Assembly: GCF_047303325.1 (NCBI RefSeq)
Contig: NZ_JBKBEX010000027.1
Span: 1-64,000 of the forward strand
Origin: Polaromonas sp047303325
Lineage (GTDB): Bacteria > Pseudomonadota > Gammaproteobacteria > Burkholderiales > Burkholderiaceae_C
Length of the DNA: 64,000 nucleotides
Direction of reading: 5' to 3'
Each line of letters begins with the position of its first letter. The first letter of the stretch is position 1. Below are positions 40,902 through 50,350 of this stretch, piece by piece. The translations under genes and the position numbers were made by a program. The notes under the pieces are model-generated. The model was not told where the DNA came from. It made no database searches and saw nothing but the letters and a program-made list of their open reading frames with translations.

Positions 40902-43900
40902 TTAGCGCGCCGGAGCAACCGGTGGCGTTGTTCCCGCCGGCGCGCCCTGCTGCAACTGCGCCGCGGCCAGCTCCTTGAACAAGGCCTGGGTGTCCTGCGG
41001 CTTGTGCGGCGTCATGCGGGTGTCCCAGCACACGCCGATCTGCTTGGGCAGCGAGACCTCGATGGCCGGCACGGCGGTGGCGTTGGAGAGTTTGGCCTGG
41101 ATGCCGCGTTCCTCGCGCGCGAACTGCGCGTCCTGCAGGCGCTGCTTCTCGGCCGTCTTGTCTTTTTCCTGGCGCTCGAGCTGCTCGAGCTGCTGCGCCG
41201 CCTTGAGGATGGCATCCTGGCCCTCGAAGTTGTAGCGCAAGCCGACCTGGCGCACGCCCAGCGCGTCCAGCCGCGCGCGCGCCGCCGGGAACTCGTCGAC
41301 GTTGAACTGGCGCGCGCCGTCGCGGAAGTCCTGCAGGAAGCGCACGACGCCGCTGGAGCCGGGATACTTCTTGGTGAGCACCACGTCCTCGATCTTGATC
41401 TGCAGCGTGACGTCGCCGCACTGGCGGTCGCCCAGCGGGAAGCTGTCGCTCACCGGGAAGTTGTAGTTGTTGAGCACGCGCGCGCCGGAGGCGCACTGGA
41501 TGGCCAGCACCGTCACAAAGGGCTTAGCCTTGGCGCCGGGGTTGACGCTGGTGGGCTGCGCGGTGATGGTGAGCTGCTGGGCCTGGGCCTTGAGGGCTTC
41601 GACCTTCTGCTTGATGTCGGCCAGCGCGCGGTCTATCTGGGCCATGGCCTGCTGCGCCTGCAGCTGCTCCTTCTGCCCCGCGAGCTTGTCGGTCTGCTCC
41701 TGCTGTTCGGCGCGCTGCTGCGTCACCAGCTGCTCCACGCGCTTGCCCGCCGCGTCGTTCAGCATGGGCAGGAACTGGCGCGTGAAGGGCACGCTGTAGC
41801 CCAGGGTCTGCACGATGGCGAAGCGGTTGGCGTCGCGCTGCAAAAAGGGCTTGGCCGGGCCGTCGGCGAAGGCCCATACGGTGCCCTTGGCGCCGTAGAG
41901 CTGGTCCACCATGGCCGTCATGTTGGGCGCGGTCTGCAGCGGCCAGTCCACCTTGGAGGCCCATTCGGCCTGCAGGCTGCAGGAGGCCTGCTCCTCGGTG
42001 TAGGCCAGCACGAAACGCAGCGGCCCGCCCATGAGCTGCCAGACGATTTCATCGCTGGGGCTGTTGTAGCCCACCTGCCTGCGCAGCTGGACCAGGCTGT
42101 CGGCCGTGGACTGCAGGGCCGAGGCCTTGACGGCCGGGTCGGTGGAAAAGCCATGGAAATCCACCGCCGCCTGGTAGGCCTTGGCCGGCCCCACCACCAC
42201 GTCGGTGGCCACGGCGTTGAGGTCCTTGAAGAACTTCTGCAGCGTGGCCGCCGCGTCCAGGTTGTTCTTGATGGTGTCCTGGCCGAGCTTGGGCGCGCCG
42301 CCCAGGACTTCCTTCATGGCCTTGCCGCCCACGTTGTTGATGGCGCCCACCACATTGAGCGCCTCGCCCGCGGTGCCGGAGCGCGCGGCCTGCCGGCGCA
42401 GCTCGGCCAGCTCGCGCGACAGGCGCAGCCAGCTCGGCAGCTGGGCGGCGGGCTGGTCGCCGAACTCCTCGTTGAGCCTGTCCATCACGCGGAAGTAGGG
42501 GCTGCGCGCGCTGGTGATCAGGCCCATGGCGGCGCGCCATTCGGCTTCGCCCGACAGCGTGCGTTCGGTACCCGAAAAACCGGTGGCGAACTTCTGCCAG
42601 GCCTGGATGCGGTTCTCCTTGTACCAGGCCTCGAAGGCGCTGCGCTGCGCGAGGAACTTGGGGCCGTCGTCTATGCTTTTTTCCATCTCCGCGAGGAAGC
42701 TGTCGATTTCCTTCTTGCCCGGGTTGGTGAAGGCCGCAGGCACCACCGGTAGCGCCAGCCCGGCCGCGGGCGTGCGGGCCGGGCTGGTGCCCACCCAGAA
42801 ATCCTGCACCGTCACAGGCTTGTGCAGCGGGTTGGTGTCAGGCAGGTCGGCCAGCCAGCTCAGGTTGGGGTCGTGAAAGGCCAGGCGATTGAGCAGCTGC
42901 TGCTCAAAACGCAGGCGCACCGGCACATAGGGGTCGGTGGGCGCCGACCAGGCGATGTTGGAGATATAGAGGTCGTTCAGGCGCGTGTAGAGCTCGGGGG
43001 TGTAGCGCGAGATGTGCTGGCGCTGCGGCATGGCGAGCAGCGCCTGGCGGTCGGCACCACGCTCGTGCGCCTGCAGCAGGTTGATGTAGCGCACCAGGTT
43101 GCGCATCATGCGCGCGAACTCGTGGTTCGGGTCGTCCTTCAGGATGCGCTCGGAGTCTTCCTGGTAGTTGGCGTCGGTGGTCGGCAGGATGTAGCGGCGG
43201 AAATTACCGGTGTAGCTGCTCTTGAGGCGCTCCTCAAGATCGTCCATGTTGGTGGTCTCCACCATCCATTGGCTTTTCCAGCTTTCGTTACGGCGCTCGA
43301 CCAGGGAGATGGTGTCGCTCAAGCGCTCCAGCGTGGTCGTGTCCTCGTCCAGGTTGCCGGTAAAACGTATGCTCAGGCGGTCTTTTTCCTGCAGCAGCGA
43401 GAGCGTCTGCATGTTGTCCAGGAAACCGATGGTGATAAAGATCGCCGCCGCGACGCTGAGCAGCACCCAGGCCAGCATGCCGAGGTTTTGCGTAGCGGTG
43501 CGCCAGGGGTTGCGCAGCGAGGCCGGCAACGAAATGCCGCGGTCCTGCGGCAGCACCCGCCCGAAAAAATCATGCAGGAACAGCCCCGCGTTGGCGCTGG
43601 GATGCGGCGGCACCGGCGGCAGCACCTGGCCCAGCAGGCTGGAGACGGCGCCGCCCTGCTGCAGGCCGCTGCTGAAGAACAGGCCGCGCAAGAAGGGCGT
43701 CTCAAGGTACGCGCTGTCGCCGAAGCAGGCGCGCAGGAAGACTTCCAGGCCGGGCTTGAGCTGGGCCAGCTCGTTGGGAAACAGCAGCAGCTCGGGCGCG
43801 ACCGGAGTGCCGCGCGCCACCAGCACGGTGCGCAGCACCTGCAGCCGCTCATGGATGTTGCCGAAGGCCTTGTCGAGGAACTGGTTCTCGCCGGGCTCGC

Positions 43901-44741
43901 CGGCGTCCGGCTCGGCCAGGTAGCCCATGGCCTGCTCCAGCGATTTTTCGCTGAGCTGGCGGGCCCACTCTTCCATGCCGTAAATGCGGTCGCACTGCGT
44001 GACCATCACATAGACCGGGAAACGCTTGCCGAACAGGCGTATGAGCTGCTCGATGCGCTCGCGCACCACGCGGCCTTCTTCCAGCAGCGCGTCCTTGTCG
44101 GGATGGGACAGGCGCTCGGTGCTGATGGCCAGCACCAGGCCATTGAGCCCCTCCTTGCCGCGGTACTTGGCCAGCAGGTCCAGGCCCAGTTCCCATTCGC
44201 TGCGGTCCTGCTCGAGGTCGGCCGCCTCGACGTAGCGCCCGGCGCAATCGATGACCACGGCGCGGTCGAAATACCACCAGTCGTAGTTCGAGGTCTGCTC
44301 GATGCGCGCACTCTGGCTGACCTTCTGGATCGACGAGGACAGGCGCGTGCGCGTCAGCGCCGTGGTCTTGCCGGTGCCCGAGCGGCCCACCACCATGTAC
44401 CAGGGCAGCACGTAAAGCGGGTTGCCGAAGCGCTTGAGGCTGGAGGCGCGCAGCGTGGCGGCGGCGGTCTTCCATTTGCGGATCAGCACCGCGCGCGGCG
44501 AAGCCTGCTTGGCCACCTTGTCCTGGCCGGCCGATGACAGCTGCGCCATGCGGCTGCGCGAGCGGTAGACCTGCACCAGGCGGATGATGAAGCGCACCAG
44601 CAGGTACAGCCCCAGCACCCCAAAAAACACCGCCACGGCCGCCCACAGCGGCCACTCCATGTAAAGGGCCAGGCCCCAGCTCAGCAGCGCCAGCACCGCG
44701 AGGGCCAGCAGCCAGAGGACGATGCTACCCAGCGCCTTCAT
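40902..44741 (-). CDS. tssM: TssM (IcmF-like) T6SS inner-membrane protein
   Basis: A 1279-residue protein. Two N-terminal helices (about residues 5-25 and 30-52) precede a cytoplasmic NTPase-like domain with an intact Walker A motif (VVGRSGTGKTTA, about residue 115) and VVIDCAGRYVE; a third helix lies at about residue 430-450 and a large periplasmic part with IcmF-related and DUF1215-like regions follows. TssM joins TssL in the inner membrane to TssJ in the outer membrane. The start at 44741 overlaps the end of tssL by four bases. Confidence 0.95.
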   Translation of the reverse strand: MKALGSIVLWLLALAVLALLSWGLALYMEWPLWAAVAVFFGVLGLYLLVRFIIRLVQVYRSRSRMAQLSSAGQDKVAKQASPRAVLIRKWKTAAATLRASSLKRFGNPLYVLPWYMVVGRSGTGKTTALTRTRLSSSIQKVSQSARIEQTSNYDWWYFDRAVVIDCAGRYVEAADLEQDRSEWELGLDLLAKYRGKEGLNGLVLAISTERLSHPDKDALLEEGRVVRERIEQLIRLFGKRFPVYVMVTQCDRIYGMEEWARQLSEKSLEQAMGYLAEPDAGEPGENQFLDKAFGNIHERLQVLRTVLVARGTPVAPELLLFPNELAQLKPGLEVFLRACFGDSAYLETPFLRGLFFSSGLQQGGAVSSLLGQVLPPVPPHPSANAGLFLHDFFGRVLPQDRGISLPASLRNPWRTATQNLGMLAWVLLSVAAAIFITIGFLDNMQTLSLLQEKDRLSIRFTGNLDEDTTTLERLSDTISLVERRNESWKSQWMVETTNMDDLEERLKSSYTGNFRRYILPTTDANYQEDSERILKDDPNHEFARMMRNLVRYINLLQAHERGADRQALLAMPQRQHISRYTPELYTRLNDLYISNIAWSAPTDPYVPVRLRFEQQLLNRLAFHDPNLSWLADLPDTNPLHKPVTVQDFWVGTSPARTPAAGLALPVVPAAFTNPGKKEIDSFLAEMEKSIDDGPKFLAQRSAFEAWYKENRIQAWQKFATGFSGTERTLSGEAEWRAAMGLITSARSPYFRVMDRLNEEFGDQPAAQLPSWLRLSRELAELRRQAARSGTAGEALNVVGAINNVGGKAMKEVLGGAPKLGQDTIKNNLDAAATLQKFFKDLNAVATDVVVGPAKAYQAAVDFHGFSTDPAVKASALQSTADSLVQLRRQVGYNSPSDEIVWQLMGGPLRFVLAYTEEQASCSLQAEWASKVDWPLQTAPNMTAMVDQLYGAKGTVWAFADGPAKPFLQRDANRFAIVQTLGYSVPFTRQFLPMLNDAAGKRVEQLVTQQRAEQQEQTDKLAGQKEQLQAQQAMAQIDRALADIKQKVEALKAQAQQLTITAQPTSVNPGAKAKPFVTVLAIQCASGARVLNNYNFPVSDSFPLGDRQCGDVTLQIKIEDVVLTKKYPGSSGVVRFLQDFRDGARQFNVDEFPAARARLDALGVRQVGLRYNFEGQDAILKAAQQLEQLERQEKDKTAEKQRLQDAQFAREERGIQAKLSNATAVPAIEVSLPKQIGVCWDTRMTPHKPQDTQALFKELAAAQLQQGAPAGTTPPVAPAR

Positions 44742-45415
44742 TTGATCTGCGCCATGATGGAGCTGGCCGTCTGCCAGATGATCAGGTGATAGATGCCGTA
44801 GAGCACGGCCAGCACGGCCAGCGGCGCCAACAGCACGCTGAGCGTGAGCGAGGAGACGCGCCAGCGCCAACGACCCTCACCCGGCTGCCTGCCGCCCTTG
44901 CGCCCGGCGCTGGCATAGGCCTGCGGAAACAGCACCTTGCCCGAATCGCCGTACAGGCCGTCGCCTTGCACCAGTTGCGCCAGGCTGGCCTGCTTGATGT
45001 CTTCCAGGGTCTTGGGATTGCGGTCATGGCCGTAGCGCCCGGCAAAACCCATGGCCAGGCAAAAGAAATACACCTCGCGCACCGCCAGCTGCTGCGGGCC
45101 CAGGGCCTCGAGGCGGGTGAAAAATTCAACCCCGGCGCTGGACACGTTGAAATAGCGTTTTTGCAGCAGCAGGCGCTTCCATTCCTCGGCGCCCGGCCAG
45201 GCGGCGGCCAGCAGGAGTTCGTCGGCCCATGCGGCCACGGCGAACATGCCGCTCATCGTATCGGCCTCGGCGATGCCGGCTTCCTGGGCCTTGCGGCGGG
45301 CGTCGGAAAGCAGGCTGTCGAGCTGCTCCTTGACCGATGCCGCGCTTGCCGAGGGCTGGCCCTGGAAGTGGCGCACATAGGCCATGAAGGGGATGAAACA
45401 GTCAACAAGGCGCAC
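44738..45415 (-). CDS. tssL: TssL (DotU-like) T6SS inner-membrane protein
   Basis: A 225-residue protein with the DotU cytoplasmic domain (MRLVDCFIPFMAYV, AAWADELLL, WKRLLLQKRYFNVSSAGVEFF) and one C-terminal membrane helix (about 190-212). It ends shortly after the helix, so the peptidoglycan-binding OmpA-like extension of some TssL proteins is missing. It starts with GTG three bases after tssK and overlaps tssM by four bases. Confidence 0.94.
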   Translation of the reverse strand: MRLVDCFIPFMAYVRHFQGQPSASAASVKEQLDSLLSDARRKAQEAGIAEADTMSGMFAVAAWADELLLAAAWPGAEEWKRLLLQKRYFNVSSAGVEFFTRLEALGPQQLAVREVYFFCLAMGFAGRYGHDRNPKTLEDIKQASLAQLVQGDGLYGDSGKVLFPQAYASAGRKGGRQPGEGRWRWRVSSLTLSVLLAPLAVLAVLYGIYHLIIWQTASSIMAQIK

Positions 45416-45418
45416 GCG

Positions 45419-46807
45419 TTATCTCCGCAACACAACAATTTCGGCCTTGAGGTCGGCCGGCGCATCCATCCAGTACAGCGCGACGGAGCCCTCGCGTTCC
45501 ACCATCTCCCACTGCTGGCTCATCTGCTCGATGCGGAAGTAGTAGGAATATGAGCGGCGCGGCAGGCCCTGCGGCGCAGCCGCCATGTGGATCAGCTCCA
45601 GCCCCGGCAGCGCGTGCGCGATCAGGCCCGGCATCTCGTCGGTGGCGGCCAGGCGCGCGTCGCGCTGCACCGCGTCCACCACCCATTCCATGTCTTTTTC
45701 GGTGCGTATCACCAGGTAGAAGCGGTTGCGCTGGCCGAAGAAGTTGCGCGGCAGCTGGCCCACGTGGTAGTCGCCCTGGGGCTGCAGGATGGCCAGGAAC
45801 TCCGGCCCCACGGTGATTTCGTTGAGCAGGTGGCTCACCATGGTGCGCACGCGGTCGAAACACTTGCCGAGGTCGGCGTGGTCGTAGGGCGGCAGGCCCG
45901 GCGTGCCGTCCTCGGCCTCGCCCAGCATGTTGAAACGCTCGGAAAACGAGCTCAGCTCGCCGATCAGCTGGCGCATGGCGCCGTAGGCCAGCCAGGGGTG
46001 GACCTGGCGCGTCTCGGTCAGGTGGAACAGGTAGGGGCTGGCCCGATTCAGCGAGCGCAGGGCCAGCAGGAACACCATGTAGCTCGCGTCGAACTCGGCC
46101 TTTTGCATCTCGCGCGGGCTTTTGTACTCCTGCAGTTGGCGGGCGCGCCCGGTCAGCTCGTCGCGTATGTCCTTGACCAGGCGCAGCAGCACGTTGGAGC
46201 CGGCAATCGCGTAGCAGGGCGGGATGAAGCTTTCGGACAGCTTGATGGCGTCACCGTCGCGCACCAGGCGCGCGATGGGGATCAGGCTGTAGTCCTGCAG
46301 CTTGTCGATCTCGCCCTCGAAAAACACCTTGACCACATGCAGCAGCGTGCGCACCTGGGCCGCCGGGCCGTCGGAATACAGGTCGGCGACCTCGGGCGGG
46401 TTGGCCAGCGTGGCGTAGCGCGTGGCGGCGGCGCCGGCGGCCGTCAGGTCGGCCGCGATGGTCACATTGTTTTCAGTGGCGCTGAGTTTTTTCAGGCCCA
46501 GGTAGACCGTGAAGGGCTTGTCGCCCTCCACCCAGTCCACATCGAAGGGCCTGGCCTTGATGACTGCATTGCCCGGGTATTCAATATAGGTGCGGTCCTG
46601 GAACAGCAGGCGCGCGGCCTGCACCTCCACCGTGCGGTTGCCGGCCGCCGCGGCGACCAGCTCGAGTTCGCCCACGCCCCAGAAATGCGGCAGGCCCGAC
46701 TCCTGCATGGGCTTGTGCTGGAACTGGTTGTGCAGGTCAGCCATCTGGAAATGCTGGGACTGCAGGAACATGCCCTGGTGCCAGTAAATGCCTTGTTTTT
46801 CTTCCAT
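45419..46807 (-). CDS. tssK: TssK, T6SS baseplate-membrane complex adaptor
   Basis: A 462-residue protein beginning with the typical IYWHQGMFLQSQHFQ block, which is diagnostic for the TssK/ImpJ family. It forms trimers that link the baseplate (TssF/TssG) to TssL/TssM. The order tssJ-tssK-tssL-tssM is read as one operon here, with gaps of 16 and 3 bases and a four-base overlap. Confidence 0.95.
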   Translation of the reverse strand: MEEKQGIYWHQGMFLQSQHFQMADLHNQFQHKPMQESGLPHFWGVGELELVAAAAGNRTVEVQAARLLFQDRTYIEYPGNAVIKARPFDVDWVEGDKPFTVYLGLKKLSATENNVTIAADLTAAGAAATRYATLANPPEVADLYSDGPAAQVRTLLHVVKVFFEGEIDKLQDYSLIPIARLVRDGDAIKLSESFIPPCYAIAGSNVLLRLVKDIRDELTGRARQLQEYKSPREMQKAEFDASYMVFLLALRSLNRASPYLFHLTETRQVHPWLAYGAMRQLIGELSSFSERFNMLGEAEDGTPGLPPYDHADLGKCFDRVRTMVSHLLNEITVGPEFLAILQPQGDYHVGQLPRNFFGQRNRFYLVIRTEKDMEWVVDAVQRDARLAATDEMPGLIAHALPGLELIHMAAAPQGLPRRSYSYYFRIEQMSQQWEMVEREGSVALYWMDAPADLKAEIVVLRR

Positions 46808-46823
46808 GTGCTGCCTGCTGTCC

Positions 46824-47528
46824 TTATTTGTCCAGTTTCTTCACCGCGCTGTTGACGTTCGCCGCATCCTGGAGCGTCTCCGGCGTCAGCTTGATCTCCC
46901 GGCCCCCGCCGTCAAGCGGAACCGCCTCGCCGGCTTTTTTCCCCAATTCCCGGTTCAGGCGCTCGGCATTGAGCAGCTCGTCCGGGCCGAAGTTCAGGCG
47001 CAGTGCCAGGGTCGCGGGCGCGGCCTTGTAGGTTGTGCTGACCATTCCCTCGCTCTCGACCGTCAGCGGCACCTCGAACAGGCGCGCGCTGCGGGCCGCA
47101 TCCATCTGGTAATAACCGGCCGCGATGCCCACGAACTTGGCCTTCTGCGCCCGGTCCAGCTGCAGGATGCTGTGCTGGCCCGGCGTCACGACGTAGCGCG
47201 CGAAATGCACAAACCCCTCGCCACCCTTGCCGGTTTCCAGGGATTTTCCCACCAGCGCCGCGTCCGCGATCAATTTATAGAAGGCTGCGGAGTCTTCCAT
47301 CTGGTAAACACCGAGTACCAGCGTATGCGCTTCGCCACTGTATTCATTGAGCCGGTTGTCGGCCTCGACTTCCACCAGGATGGCGTTGCGCGCGAAACTC
47401 CAGGCGATTTCGGCCACGGCTTCCTTGCGCGTGTTGCCGCCCATCATGGAGTTGGCCGCGGCGCAGCCGCCCAGCGCCGCCAGCGCGGCCGCGGCCAGGC
47501 AGGCCCCGGCCACCCGCCATGCCCACAC
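46824..47528 (-). CDS. tssJ: TssJ, T6SS outer-membrane lipoprotein
   Basis: A 234-residue precursor. The GTG start at 47528 gives an ideal lipoprotein signal (MWAWRVAGACLAAAALAALGGC) and has AAAGG nine bases upstream; longer in-frame starts (47594, 47618) would place about 22-30 hydrophilic residues before the signal. The mature part has the SciN/TssJ beta-sandwich pattern (LNEYSGEAHTLVLGVYQMED...F). TssJ anchors the TssM periplasmic domain to the outer membrane. It begins the tssJKLM operon and diverges from the gene at 47617. Confidence 0.88.
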   Translation of the reverse strand: MWAWRVAGACLAAAALAALGGCAAANSMMGGNTRKEAVAEIAWSFARNAILVEVEADNRLNEYSGEAHTLVLGVYQMEDSAAFYKLIADAALVGKSLETGKGGEGFVHFARYVVTPGQHSILQLDRAQKAKFVGIAAGYYQMDAARSARLFEVPLTVESEGMVSTTYKAAPATLALRLNFGPDELLNAERLNRELGKKAGEAVPLDGGGREIKLTPETLQDAANVNSAVKKLDK

Positions 47529-47616
47529 CTCATGAAACCTTTGTTCAACCAAGTTTTGCCTGCTCGTAATTAAAGGTAATTTTGGTGAATTCATTCGGGA
47601 ATGAAGATAATAAGCC

Positions 47617-48393
47617 ATGCAAATTGGAGCGGCAATTTACCCGGGGCTTATCTGCATCGCGCTGGCGCTGCCGGTATTGCCCGCCCTGGGCCAGGACATT
47701 GCGCCCGTTCCCGCGGCCGATACCGAGCCCCCACCGCCGCCCGTTGTGGCGCCCGTGCTGTACGCCTACGCCACGCTGGCAAGCACCCGCAGCGTCGAGC
47801 AAAGCTGCTGGCAGGTGCTGATTCCCGAACGCGAATACCTGGTGCGCCAGAACAACGCCAAGCCCTGGCTGTTGCGCAACGCCGTACCTTTGATAGGCGC
47901 GGCCATGGGCGGCTTCACGGGCGGCTTCCTGCTCAAGCGCCATGCCACGGCCGCCGTCTACAAACGCTGGGCCGTGCCGGTCATCGTCGGCAGCGCCGGC
48001 GCCGGCTTTGTGCTGGGCCCTGGCGGCGTGACCGGTGCCGTCGTGGGGGGCGCCATCGGCGACAAGCTCGGCAAGCACAAACCCGCCATCACCGCCGTCA
48101 GCATGATCGGCGGCGCGCTGGCCGGCAAGGCGTTGTGGGACATGGTGTTCCCGCCCGCCGTGCCGCCCGAACCTCCCAATGGGCCCGATGACGACATCCC
48201 GGTGGAGGTCTTTCTGCGCGACCAGCAGTGCGGCGCGCGGCTGCAGACCGCGCACAACCAGTCGGTCTACCGCGTCGGCTACCGCTTCAACGACGAGGAG
48301 CGCGTCGCCGAACTGCCCTACGACCCGGGCGAAGCCCTGCTGGTCAGCGCCAGCGGCGAGGTCACGGGCCCGGCGCGCAAGCGGATCGACTGA
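47617..48393 (+). CDS. Exported glycine-zipper protein within the T6SS locus, unknown
   Basis: A 258-residue protein with a signal peptide (IGAAIYPGLICIALALPVLPALG), then a Pro-rich stretch, two glycine-rich hydrophobic segments (LIGAAMGGFTGGFLLKR and VGSAGAGFVLGPGGVTGAVVGGAIGDKLG) of glycine-zipper type, and a C-terminal soluble domain with RVGYRFNDEERVAELPYDPGE. The C-terminal part resembles the outer-membrane glycine-zipper 2TM lipoprotein relatives, but no lipobox is present. It is divergent from tssJ and read against the direction of the other genes. Any role in secretion is inference from position. Confidence 0.75.
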   Translation: MQIGAAIYPGLICIALALPVLPALGQDIAPVPAADTEPPPPPVVAPVLYAYATLASTRSVEQSCWQVLIPEREYLVRQNNAKPWLLRNAVPLIGAAMGGFTGGFLLKRHATAAVYKRWAVPVIVGSAGAGFVLGPGGVTGAVVGGAIGDKLGKHKPAITAVSMIGGALAGKALWDMVFPPAVPPEPPNGPDDDIPVEVFLRDQQCGARLQTAHNQSVYRVGYRFNDEERVAELPYDPGEALLVSASGEVTGPARKRID

Positions 48394-48422
48394 ACGCGGC
48401 TCTGAGCCCGGAACCCGCTGGT

Positions 48423-49199
48423 TCACACCAGCCTCAGGAGGGTGGCTTCCGCATCCGTTTCCTCGGCATAGGGCATAAAAAGAATCGAGTCAGGGCAGCC
48501 CTTGACCTTGACGAAGTAGGACGTGTTGTCATCAACCTGGTTGCGCACCGCCCATGCGGCGTATTCATTCCCGGCGACTTCCAGCTTCATGCCCTCTTGC
48601 GCGAACTCCAGCGTGGTTTTTTCCGGCAGCATGGTTTTGGGGCCCACGGCCTGGAATTGGATCTCGGCGCCGCCGCCCGTCACGCCGAACACCACACCGG
48701 ACCAGGCGCCGGCCACCGGGCCTATCTCGAACCACTGGCCCAGGCGTTCGTTGCCCAGCACGTCGAGCCGGAATTCGGCCTGCGCCGCCTTGGGCGGCAC
48801 ATTGGCCTTGGCCACGATCTTCGCGGGCCAGCTTGCGCCCGACTCGGGCAGCACTTCGGCCTGCGCCATCAGCGGCGGCAGCGCGGCCTGCTCCGGGGGG
48901 AGCGAGTTCCAGAGCGTGAGCATGGGAAAGCCGCCGCGCGCGCTGCGCAGCGCCGAGGCCATCAGCGACAGGCCGTAGCGCACCGAGGGTTTTTTGATCT
49001 CATCCGCATCGACCAGCACCAGCCAGGCGTCGGCCTTGGCCTCGAGCAAGGCCTCCAGCGCGACGCGCCAGGCCATTTTGTCGGGCTGATCAACCCAGAA
49101 ATGCCCCTTGCACTGCAGGCCGTAACGTTTAAGCACCGCGGTCACGGCGGCCACACGGGGCTGGTCTTCCTTGAGGGCGGTGATCCAGACGGTTTTCAT
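48423..49199 (-). CDS. T6SS-locus protein of unknown function
   Basis: A 258-residue soluble protein with no recognised family. The first third (VWITALKEDQPRVAAVTAVLKRYGL, ... DAWLVLVDADEI) looks like an alpha-beta domain with a VLVDADE stretch; the remainder is beta-rich. An AAAGGAAAAA ribosome site lies in front of the ATG. It is 28 bases downstream of the DUF4150 gene and so belongs to the vgrG cargo module, where an effector, its immunity protein or an adaptor would be expected. There is no signal peptide or membrane segment. Confidence 0.7.
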   Translation of the reverse strand: MKTVWITALKEDQPRVAAVTAVLKRYGLQCKGHFWVDQPDKMAWRVALEALLEAKADAWLVLVDADEIKKPSVRYGLSLMASALRSARGGFPMLTLWNSLPPEQAALPPLMAQAEVLPESGASWPAKIVAKANVPPKAAQAEFRLDVLGNERLGQWFEIGPVAGAWSGVVFGVTGGGAEIQFQAVGPKTMLPEKTTLEFAQEGMKLEVAGNEYAAWAVRNQVDDNTSYFVKVKGCPDSILFMPYAEETDAEATLLRLV

Positions 49200-49227
49200 T
49201 TTCTTTTTTTCCTTTGCTTGGGAAGCT

Positions 49228-49623
49228 TCAGCCCATGATCATGACAACCGCCTGGCTGGGCGCCAGCACCGAGCCGACCGTATTGCCCGCATTCTGTTTG
49301 GTGGGGTCGCCAAGCTTGACGGCCGGGTTGCCCTCGAGCTTGACCTTCAGGCTGCCGAGGATGAACTCGGTCTCACCCATCATCTTTCCCGACACCACAC
49401 CGCCGGCCACGCCCGCCTGGTCGCCGTTGCTCATCGGGATCTTTGAAGCCTTGGTCAGCGCCGGCATGCCGCCTATCAAGAGCTTCATGGTGCAGGGGTT
49501 GCCCATCATGGGCATGGCGATGTTCGGGTAGGGAATGGGAACCGGCGGCGCGGGCGGCGCCGGTGTCTTGCAGACGTCGGGCATGGCCATGCACTGGCCG
49601 TTCTGTTTGGTGACTGCGAACAT
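49228..49623 (-). CDS. DUF4150 PAAR-like spike-tip protein
   Basis: A 131-residue protein of the PAAR-like DUF4150 family: CMAMPDVCKTPAPP.PVPIPYPNIAMP followed by Gly/Met-rich repeats. Members cap the VgrG spike and often carry a toxin domain at the C-terminus. Here the protein ends just after the PAAR-like part (VVMIMG), so no toxin is fused; any cargo must be a separate protein. Two early cysteines (QCMA, VCKT) may bind metal. A GGACGACAAAC ribosome site precedes the ATG. Confidence 0.88.
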   Translation of the reverse strand: MFAVTKQNGQCMAMPDVCKTPAPPAPPVPIPYPNIAMPMMGNPCTMKLLIGGMPALTKASKIPMSNGDQAGVAGGVVSGKMMGETEFILGSLKVKLEGNPAVKLGDPTKQNAGNTVGSVLAPSQAVVMIMG

Positions 49624-49646
49624 GTTTGTCGTCCTTTTCTGCCGGC

Positions 49647-50327
49647 TCAGCCGAGGTCGATTTTTTCAGCGTCTATCTTGACCTGGCCTTCGGCGACCAC
49701 GCTGGCGTGGCGCGACTTCAGGTGAAAACGCTCGGCCACCTGCAGGCGCATGCGGCCGGCGCGGGACTCGTCGAGGTTTTCCGTCCAGCGGAAACTGTTG
49801 GTCGCCTTCTGCACCAGGCGGCCTACGGTGGAAGTGACGGCCTGCGCGACCGTGCGCACGCTACCCAGGCTCGCGCTGAACTCGCCGACGGTTGATGCCA
49901 GGCGGTTGAACCTCAACTCCCCTTGCGCCGCCGTCATGTCAAGCTGCGGCGCCTTCACGGACACGCTACGCGAGGCCTCCAGGCCAATGTCGCTGGCGAC
50001 GAAGGCCAGCGCGCCCGCATCGGCGCGTATGCGCGCGCCACCCGGCAGCGCCAGCACGCCGTGCTGCGCATCGGCGCGCGAGAGCACGGCCAGGATGTAG
50101 GGCACGCTGGTCAGGCCCACGGCAACGCCCTGGCACACCAGCACGGTGTCGCCGCATTCGGGCTCGACCAGGCAGCTCTCGGCGCGCAGCGCCCGGTCGG
50201 CACCGGCGGCGCCGGGGGCCGTGCCCAGAAAAAACCATTTGTCGGCCCGGCCGGTCACGACGGCGGACACCAGGCCGGGGACGGCTTGCGGCAGGGGGGA
50301 AGCGGAAGGCAAAGAAGCATTCAACAT
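49647..50327 (-). CDS. DUF3540 T6SS accessory protein
   Basis: A 226-residue protein of the DUF3540 type (RAESCLVEPECGDTVLVC, PYILAVLSRAD in the N-terminal half, and the RTVAQAVTSTVGRLVQKA segment in the second). The N-terminal part resembles an OB-like domain and the C-terminal half a beta-rich tail. Such proteins occur between pentapeptide/DUF2169 and DUF4150 genes in T6SS vgrG clusters and may help load PAAR-like cargo; that role is inferred. Confidence 0.82.
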   Translation of the reverse strand: MLNASLPSASPLPQAVPGLVSAVVTGRADKWFFLGTAPGAAGADRALRAESCLVEPECGDTVLVCQGVAVGLTSVPYILAVLSRADAQHGVLALPGGARIRADAGALAFVASDIGLEASRSVSVKAPQLDMTAAQGELRFNRLASTVGEFSASLGSVRTVAQAVTSTVGRLVQKATNSFRWTENLDESRAGRMRLQVAERFHLKSRHASVVAEGQVKIDAEKIDLG

Positions 50328-50350
50328 GGCGTTCTCTTTCTCAAAAAAGT

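Noticed and set aside
47528..47618. Longer TssJ start giving extra N-terminal residues
   Set aside because: It would bury the lipoprotein signal behind a hydrophilic stretch; the GTG at 47528 gives a normal signal peptide with a ribosome site.
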